Origin: Chryseobacterium gleum
GTDB taxonomy: Bacteria; Bacteroidota; Bacteroidia; Flavobacteriales_D; Crocinitomicaceae
DNA length: 10,848 bases
Assembly (NCBI GenBank): GCA_943326825.2
Contig: CALPUT020000052.1
Coordinates: 1 to 10,848 of the forward strand
Reading direction: 5' to 3'
Under the pieces are notes generated by a model. The model did not search any database and was not told the origin of the DNA. It was given only the letters and a program-made list of their open reading frames with translations. A program made the position numbers and the translations under genes. Position 1 is the first letter of the stretch, and the number at the start of each line of letters is the position of its first letter. Positions 6,349 to 10,848 of the stretch are shown piece after piece.

Positions 6349-7412
6349 TTGTTTGTCGTTGGATTCTTTTTGGGTTTGGATTTCTGAGGTTTTTTAGGTT
6401 TTTTAGGTGCTTCATATGAAACTTTACGTGTAATAGTTCTTAAACCACACTCATCATCAACTAATAATTTTATAGTGTATTTGCCTGGCTTTTGATATTC
6501 GTGAGTTACGTTAGATTCATTTGAAGTTTTCCCGTTCCCAAAATCCCATGTGATTGATTTAGCTTTAGGGAAATTTGACTTACAAACAGCCATATATTTT
6601 ACATTCTTAGTTCTGAAATACTTTACGGATGAGGTATTCAAATCTAAATTATAAAGTTTGAAATTTTTCAGTACTACATCAGCTGCTGCTTTCTGAATAA
6701 TATCTGCATTATCTGTGCTAATTGTAGAAGTTAGAGCTCCTTCAGGAGATTCATCAAATACAGCTGCATAAAAAGTACAAGCAGAAAGGTATGATCCAAG
6801 TCTATTTGGATGCGCTTCATCTTCTACATACAAATTTAATTCTGGATGAGTATTAATAACTTTTCTCCAAACCATTCCTACTGGAACTATAGGAATATTA
6901 TAAAAATCACTAATATATTTATACCCATTAATAATACTATCCTGCATTTTTTCGTAAGTATTAATATCTTCTCTTTCTGCAAAACCTTTTTTATAACCCC
7001 ATGTATTATAAAAATATAAGTTTGTACATGCATTATTATTTCGAATAGTATCAATAATTTGATTGATGTAAGGAATTGTTGCAGTATCGATATATTCTTT
7101 TGGATGACTTAACTCTCTACTATATCCTTGAAGAACTATATAATCCCATTTACGACTATTTATTTTGTCAAACATATCCATACGTGTTGAATGGACTCTA
7201 AATGAAGCACCTGCCTGAGTGTTTTTTTCAACATGTATAGCTTTACCCTTTGAAACCGCAATTTTACTGAAAATTGATGGCATATCATTCATATGAGTAA
7301 AACTATTTCCGATAAACAAGATACTTAATGAATCTGATTTTTTTGTTTGAGCAGAAATAGAAAAACTTCCAAATAAAACTAAAATAAAAAACAAAAAAAG
7401 AATTAATTTCAT
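6339..7412 (-). CDS. Secreted SGNH/GDSL-like hydrolase (DUF4886-like) with PKD domain
   Basis: A 357-residue exported protein. The signal peptide is residues 1-21 (cleavage near ISA-Q). The SGNH-hydrolase-like domain (about 30-250) opens with ILFIGNSFTHMNDMP, placing the candidate nucleophile at Ser37. DYIVLQGYSRE (90-100) stands where DUF4886-type proteins have VLQEQS, and DEAHPNRLGS gives the Asp198/His201 pair of block V. A PKD domain follows (about 263-332: WDFGNG at 289-294, HEYQKPGKYTIKL at 304-316). SGNH enzymes are esterases or lipases, often acting on carbohydrate or lipid esters; the substrate here is unknown. There is no T9SS C-terminal signal. Instead the protein ends in a lysine/proline tail (335-357, 10 Lys and 5 Pro in 23). 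It starts 14 bases after the HIT gene, so it is probably in the greA-HIT transcript. Confidence 0.82.
   Translation of the reverse strand: MKLILFLFFILVLFGSFSISAQTKKSDSLSILFIGNSFTHMNDMPSIFSKIAVSKGKAIHVEKNTQAGASFRVHSTRMDMFDKINSRKWDYIVLQGYSRELSHPKEYIDTATIPYINQIIDTIRNNNACTNLYFYNTWGYKKGFAEREDINTYEKMQDSIINGYKYISDFYNIPIVPVGMVWRKVINTHPELNLYVEDEAHPNRLGSYLSACTFYAAVFDESPEGALTSTISTDNADIIQKAAADVVLKNFKLYNLDLNTSSVKYFRTKNVKYMAVCKSNFPKAKSITWDFGNGKTSNESNVTHEYQKPGKYTIKLLVDDECGLRTITRKVSYEAPKKPKKPQKSKPKKNPTTNKKI
6387..6404. repeat. Tandem 9-mer repeat in the 3' end of the SGNH gene
   Basis: Two perfect copies of AGGTTTTTT (6387-6395 and 6396-6404) are followed by a partial third (AGGT). On the coding minus strand they encode the PKK units of the lysine/proline tail. 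The runs of six A/T bases are potential slippage sites. Confidence 0.8.
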
Positions 7413-7426
7413 CTAAATAAAAAATA

Positions 7427-7813
7427 TTATTTTCGAATTTGAGAAGCTATTTCTGATAATTCCTCATCACTAATTTGAAGTTTTGGCCCAGAAAAATTCA
7501 TGTCTGAAATTGAGTTAATTGGTAGTAAATGTATGTGAGCATGAGGAACTTCTAGTCCAATTACAGTAACACCAATCTTTTTACAAGGAATTGCAGATTG
7601 AATCAACTTTGCAACATTTTTTGAAAAAATAATTAAATCGGCTAAATCATTATCATTTATATCAAAAATATAATCAGTTTCAACTTTTGGTATTACCAAA
7701 GTATGACCTTTCACTAATGGTGTAATATCTAAAAATGCAAGATGTTTATCATCTTCAGCAATTTTGTGACATGGAATCTCACCACTAATTATTTTTGAAA
7801 AAATTGAACTCAT
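7427..7813 (-). CDS. HIT-family nucleotide-binding protein
   Basis: A 128-residue cytoplasmic protein of normal length for the Hint/PKCI branch of the histidine-triad superfamily. These enzymes hydrolyse or transfer nucleoside monophosphates, for example from AMP-lysine-type conjugates. It opens with the family-typical SIFSKIISGEIPCHKIAEDD and has LAFLDITPLVKGHTLVIPK (25-43). The catalytic triad is HAHIHLLP, with His91, His93 and His95. The usual G-x-N/H residues before the triad appear as GLEVPHAHIH. Its ATG overlaps the greA stop by one base (TAATG), which implies translational coupling. A greA-HIT pairing is, to my knowledge, common in Bacteroidota. The SGNH gene follows 14 bases downstream. 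Confidence 0.93.
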   Translation of the reverse strand: MSSIFSKIISGEIPCHKIAEDDKHLAFLDITPLVKGHTLVIPKVETDYIFDINDNDLADLIIFSKNVAKLIQSAIPCKKIGVTVIGLEVPHAHIHLLPINSISDMNFSGPKLQISDEELSEIASQIRK

Positions 7814-8286
7814 TATCTATTAATATCGATTATTTCAAAATTTATAATACCATTTGGAGTTTGAATTTCAGCAATATCTCCTTTAGATTTGCCTAATAAC
7901 CCTTTTCCTATAGGTGAATCCATTGATATTTTCTTAGCTTTTAAATCAGCTTCGTTCTCAGCAACCAGAGTATATTCTAATTCCATCCCAGTTGAAACAT
8001 TTTTTATTTTCACTTTAGAAAGAATAAATACTTTTGATGTATCAATTGTTGACTCATCTATAATTCTAGCATTTGATATAATCAATTCTAATTTAGAAAT
8101 TTTCATTTCTAATAATCCTTGAGCTTCTTTAGCTGCATCGTACTCAGCATTTTCAGATAAATCACCTTTATCTCTTGCTTCAGCAATTTGATTTGAAATT
8201 GAAGGACGTTGAATAGTTTTCATTTCATGAAGTTCTTTCTTCAACCTCGTTAATCCATCTTCAGTATAATATGTTATTTGTGACAT
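7813..8286 (-). CDS. greA: Transcription elongation factor GreA
   Basis: A 157-residue protein of full GreA length. It enters the secondary channel of RNA polymerase and stimulates cleavage of backtracked RNA. The N-terminal coiled coil (about 1-75) carries the tip motif GDLSENAEYDAAK (41-53), with acidic residues Asp42 and Glu45 that correspond to E. coli Asp41/Glu44. The C-terminal FKBP-like domain (about 85-157) has the typical SPIGKGLLGKSKGD segment. The start follows SQITYYTEDGLTRLKKEL, the standard N-terminus, and shows no Shine-Dalgarno. It is the first gene of a likely greA-HIT-SGNH operon. A terminator hairpin and a candidate promoter element lie in the 78-base gap upstream. Confidence 0.97.
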   Translation of the reverse strand: MSQITYYTEDGLTRLKKELHEMKTIQRPSISNQIAEARDKGDLSENAEYDAAKEAQGLLEMKISKLELIISNARIIDESTIDTSKVFILSKVKIKNVSTGMELEYTLVAENEADLKAKKISMDSPIGKGLLGKSKGDIAEIQTPNGIINFEIIDINR

Positions 8287-8304
8287 TCTATATACGGTTT
8301 AAGT

Positions 8305-8341
8305 AAACAAAAACAAGAGAGCCCATATGGACTCTCTTGTT
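8305..8341 (-). terminator. Intrinsic terminator after the PorV/PorQ-family gene
   Basis: Read on the minus strand, a 10-bp stem (arms 8332-8341 and 8312-8321) extends through a U-G wobble and two more G-C pairs around a four-base ATAT loop. It is followed by TTTTGTTT. On the plus strand the wobble becomes an A-C mismatch and there is no T-tract, so the minus strand is the functional direction. It lies 23 bases after the stop of the PorV/PorQ-family gene and just before greA. Confidence 0.85.
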
Positions 8342-8345
8342 ATAA

Positions 8346-8353
8346 CAAAGATA
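8346..8353 (-). promoter_or_regulatory. Candidate -7 promoter element for greA
   Basis: On the minus strand TATCTTTG matches the Bacteroidota -7 consensus TAnnTTTG exactly. The upstream -33 region offers only TTAG at 8375-8378, so the promoter is incomplete. If used, transcription would begin near 8341, at the very start of the terminator hairpin, which would place that hairpin in the greA leader. Confidence 0.3.
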
Positions 8354-8364
8354 TAAAATTCTTT

Positions 8365-9423
8365 TTACTTAATGCTAATTGTAGTTCCAAATGTGTGAAC
8401 TACACCAAATATTCCAGCAAAACGAGCACAATATTCAAGGCCTAAAGCACTTTTGTTTTTACCTACTAATGCATCAACTGAAAATCCAGCACTTGGACCA
8501 ACTAAAGCGTTAGATCGATTAACTACAGAAAAAAGATTTTTCTCATAAACATAACCTGCTTTAACACTAAATGCAATTTTCTCTTTCGCCATTACAAAGT
8601 CTAACCCAGCTCGATATTGATCGTAAGAGAAAGAATTTGCTGTATAAGATCCTGCTGCAATTAATTTAGTGTTTTCATTAAAGATAAAATCATACGAAGC
8701 ACCAATATTTAACAAAGAAGGTAACTCAAAATTTTGAACTCGCTGTTGTAATGAAGAAGTTTGATCAGTATTTTCAATTGTAGCTTGTTTTCCAATACCG
8801 TCGCCTTTGAATTTCATTGTTGGTCCAACATTTTTTAATGTAATCCCAAACTTAACATGGTCTTTTTCACCAGTTACATATCGGATACCTGCATCAAATG
8901 CAACTCCTGTTGATTTCAAATTAGAAATGCTTTCAGAAATAACTTTCATGTTTACACCAGCATGAATTGAACTTGAAAATGATCGTGCAAAACCAACATT
9001 AAAAACATTTATTCTTGGCGAAAATGTTCCAATACCACCTTCTGGATTAGCAACAGTTGTAATATCTATATCACCAAAATTCATTGATTGTATACTAACT
9101 GCTATAACAGTATTGTCAGAAATTCGTTGAGCAAAACCTGCTGAATTAAAAGCAATATTAGCACTACCCATCCAATTAGTATAATTGAATTTTAATTGTG
9201 TTTTATCTGTAAAAGCTAAACCTGCAATATTAGTAAAAGTTGCTTCTAATCCATTTGTATTAGCAACACCGGCATCCCCCATAGCACTACTTCTAGCCCA
9301 TGGATTAACTAATAAACTTGGTGCACCAGCAGAACCAGATCTGTCTTCATTCCCGGCCATTGCTACCAAACTAGTAAGAAATGTTCCGAAAATTAAAGAT
9401 TTTTTTATAATTGAATTTTTCAT
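8365..9423 (-). CDS. PorV/PorQ-family outer-membrane beta-barrel protein
   Basis: A 352-residue exported protein. The signal peptide is residues 1-23 (KK near the start, hydrophobic core, AMA-G cleavage). The mature start carries the family signature PWARSSAMGDAGVANTNGLEA followed by NIAGLAF (41-71), equivalent to the ARAGGMGDAGVA...NPA motif of PorV/PorQ proteins. The rest is alternating beta strands, consistent with a FadL-like barrel of about 14 strands, ending in hydrophobic VHTFGTTISIK. PorV shuttles T9SS cargo from the translocon to the attachment complex and PorQ works with PorZ; many other paralogues exist. This copy is best called a family member rather than PorV itself. It starts 24 bases after a T9SS-domain protein gene, with only an A-rich stretch before the ATG and no Shine-Dalgarno. 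Its transcript ends at the hairpin downstream. Confidence 0.85.
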   Translation of the reverse strand: MKNSIIKKSLIFGTFLTSLVAMAGNEDRSGSAGAPSLLVNPWARSSAMGDAGVANTNGLEATFTNIAGLAFTDKTQLKFNYTNWMGSANIAFNSAGFAQRISDNTVIAVSIQSMNFGDIDITTVANPEGGIGTFSPRINVFNVGFARSFSSSIHAGVNMKVISESISNLKSTGVAFDAGIRYVTGEKDHVKFGITLKNVGPTMKFKGDGIGKQATIENTDQTSSLQQRVQNFELPSLLNIGASYDFIFNENTKLIAAGSYTANSFSYDQYRAGLDFVMAKEKIAFSVKAGYVYEKNLFSVVNRSNALVGPSAGFSVDALVGKNKSALGLEYCARFAGIFGVVHTFGTTISIK

Positions 9424-9447
9424 TTTTTCTAAATTTTAGATCAACTA

Positions 9448-10848
9448 TTAAATACCATGTAAATCAACTTGTCTCATACCTCCGAAGAATTTAATAACTC
9501 TTTCTCCTACTCCAGGTACTTCTACATGTATTAAGTATACACCACTAGAAACAGCAACTCCGATTTGATTATTTAAATCCCAATCAATTGATGTTATTTC
9601 ACTATCCTTTTTGAAAGTTCGCATCAATTTACCATTAACACTGTAAATTCTTACTGTACACTTTTCAGGTAAATTAGTGATTTTAACACGCGTATCTACA
9701 CGGTTTCTTTCATACTCAGAGTATGCGTAGTAAGGATTTGGAACAACATTAATTAATTTTAACGCATCGGCTAGAGCATCAGAAGAACCTTTCTTCGTTG
9801 ACATAGTATTAGTATTCCAAGAATACATTGGTTTACCACCATTTTTACCTGTAGCAACGAAATTTTTGTACTCTTTATTAACTCTTAATTTAATTGTAAC
9901 ATCACAAGCTAATAGTTTCTGTCCAGGTGTTAAAATTGGATTAGCAATCCATGTTAAAGAACTATATAAACTACGTTTTAAAGCTGCATTATTTCCAACT
10001 TCAATTTGAGTCATTAAGTTATAAACTTCATTATTTGTTTCATCATATGCTCCCAAATCATAATAGATTGATGAAGTTTTATTGATTTGTAACTGTTTAT
10101 AACTATATATATATACAGCATGTTGACCTCCAAAAATAGGATTACCATTGTTGTCTGCAAAATTTGCTGTTGGATTCCAAATCATATCTGCCCCATTATC
10201 TTGAGCTAAGAATGAATTCTCACCAAACGCCATGTACAATCTAGCTCCTGTCTCAATATCAATTGCATATCCTGGGAACCAACCCATTCCATTACCAGTA
10301 CCATCTGCAATTCCTTCTTTATTAACACTACTACTTTTTCTAAGAGCACCTGCTTTTGCTCCACCTACAGTTAAGTTAACATCACGTCCTAATTCAAACA
10401 CTGGGCATCTTGTCCATTTTGATTTATCATTTGTTAAAACTATATCAACACTAGGTAATGAAGCAATAGTACTGTTTGTTCTAGAATTACCAGGGTTAGG
10501 AATTGTTGCAGTGATTGGCATATCGTAATATGCTAAAGGCATATAATCACATTGATATCCAGTTAATCTATGAGGAGCAACTGCTCCACCAGCCATTTTT
10601 GAATACTTACGATCAAGATCAACTGCACCTTCATCTTTATAACACCATGGATTTCTATACAATAATGCAACACTTGAATCTGCAGCTGGCGCATCATAAG
10701 CTCCTGTTCTAATCCAGTTTGTAGGATAAAAACCTCCATCATCAGGAATCCCATACATCCATCTAGTTGATGAATCAGCAAAAGTTACACTTGATGTAAT
10801 TGGTGAACTATATAATAAATTAACTGTAGATCCTGAATACTTCTCTTG
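9448..10848 (-). CDS. Large secreted protein with FlgD/T9SS-type C-terminal domain, 5' end missing
   Basis: The frame stays open through the right edge of the window, so 466 C-terminal residues are visible. The ATG at 10758 is an internal Met within RWMYGIPDDG. Numbered from the window edge, the body (1-365) is rich in Tyr, Asn, Gly and aromatic residues, with WNPTANF and GARLYMAFGENSFLAQDNG segments. I recognise no enzyme domain in it. The C-terminal domain starts at VVPNPYYAYSEYERN (about 368) and has VRIYSVNGKLMRTF, DWDLNNQIGVAVSSGVYLIHV and GERVIKFF. This is the PNP / IYxxxGxxxR / GVY layout of type A T9SS sorting and FlgD-like Ig domains. It continues past the usual Lys-rich end with GGMRQVDLHGI. 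The next gene, 24 bases on, is a PorV/PorQ-family barrel, suggesting a cargo-and-barrel pair. Function is otherwise unknown. Confidence 0.82.
   Translation of the reverse strand, partial: QEKYSGSTVNLLYSSPITSSVTFADSSTRWMYGIPDDGGFYPTNWIRTGAYDAPAADSSVALLYRNPWCYKDEGAVDLDRKYSKMAGGAVAPHRLTGYQCDYMPLAYYDMPITATIPNPGNSRTNSTIASLPSVDIVLTNDKSKWTRCPVFELGRDVNLTVGGAKAGALRKSSSVNKEGIADGTGNGMGWFPGYAIDIETGARLYMAFGENSFLAQDNGADMIWNPTANFADNNGNPIFGGQHAVYIYSYKQLQINKTSSIYYDLGAYDETNNEVYNLMTQIEVGNNAALKRSLYSSLTWIANPILTPGQKLLACDVTIKLRVNKEYKNFVATGKNGGKPMYSWNTNTMSTKKGSSDALADALKLINVVPNPYYAYSEYERNRVDTRVKITNLPEKCTVRIYSVNGKLMRTFKKDSEITSIDWDLNNQIGVAVSSGVYLIHVEVPGVGERVIKFFGGMRQVDLHGI

Noticed and set aside
7889..8122. 77-codon open frame opposite greA
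   Set aside because: Antisense to a highly conserved gene, with no start signal or recognisable domain.
9185..10781. Several open frames of 65-98 codons overlapping the PorV/PorQ-family and T9SS-domain genes
   Set aside because: They are opposite to or out of frame with genes supported by family motifs, and none has a signal, domain or upstream site of its own.
1..10848. CRISPR array, tRNA/rRNA genes, insertion sequences, phage or toxin-antitoxin genes
   Set aside because: No regularly spaced repeats, cloverleaf-like segments, transposase or phage proteins were seen on reading through. The coding content is almost continuous.

Overview
This window looks like a chromosomal stretch from a Bacteroidota bacterium, most likely of the class Flavobacteriia. 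The DNA is AT-rich. Most genes lack a Shine-Dalgarno sequence, as is usual in that phylum. The gene content is also typical: type IX secretion (T9SS)/gliding families (PorP/SprF, a PorE-like TPR-PD40-OmpA protein, a PorV/PorQ-family barrel and a T9SS-type C-terminal domain), plus a greA-HIT gene pair. Genus and species cannot be fixed from what is visible.

Left half, plus strand. The window opens inside a short-chain dehydrogenase (1-612, 5' end missing). An AT-rich spacer of about 100 bases (613-716) follows, holding an imperfect inverted repeat. Next is an ECF-type sigma factor (about 717-1328), overlapped by ATGA with a 68-residue single-pass membrane protein (1325-1531). Forty-four bases later a PorP/SprF protein (1576-2583) overlaps by 19 bases a 752-residue envelope protein (2565-4823) with TPR, PD40 propeller, OmpA-like and DUF1573-like parts. 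This sigma / small membrane protein / PorP / PorE-like block is the most interesting part of the window. It could be a locally regulated envelope module, but that is inference from gene order. A DUF1624-type multi-pass membrane acyltransferase (4876-6294) follows, with a promoter-like -7 box a few bases before its start codon.

Right half, minus strand. Reading right to left, a large secreted protein with a FlgD/T9SS-type C-terminal domain enters from beyond the right edge (9448-10848). It is followed after 24 bases by a PorV/PorQ-family outer-membrane barrel (8365-9423) and a clear intrinsic terminator (8305-8341). Then come greA (7813-8286), a HIT-family protein (7427-7813, start overlapping the greA stop by one base) and a secreted SGNH-type hydrolase with a PKD domain and a lysine/proline tail (6339-7412). 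This last gene converges on the acyltransferase.

The two ends therefore each carry an envelope/secretion pair: PorP with the PorE-like protein on the left, and a putative T9SS client with a PorV/PorQ barrel on the right. Housekeeping genes lie between them. No tRNA, rRNA, insertion sequence, CRISPR array or prophage gene was seen. No gene-free stretch exceeds about 105 bases.
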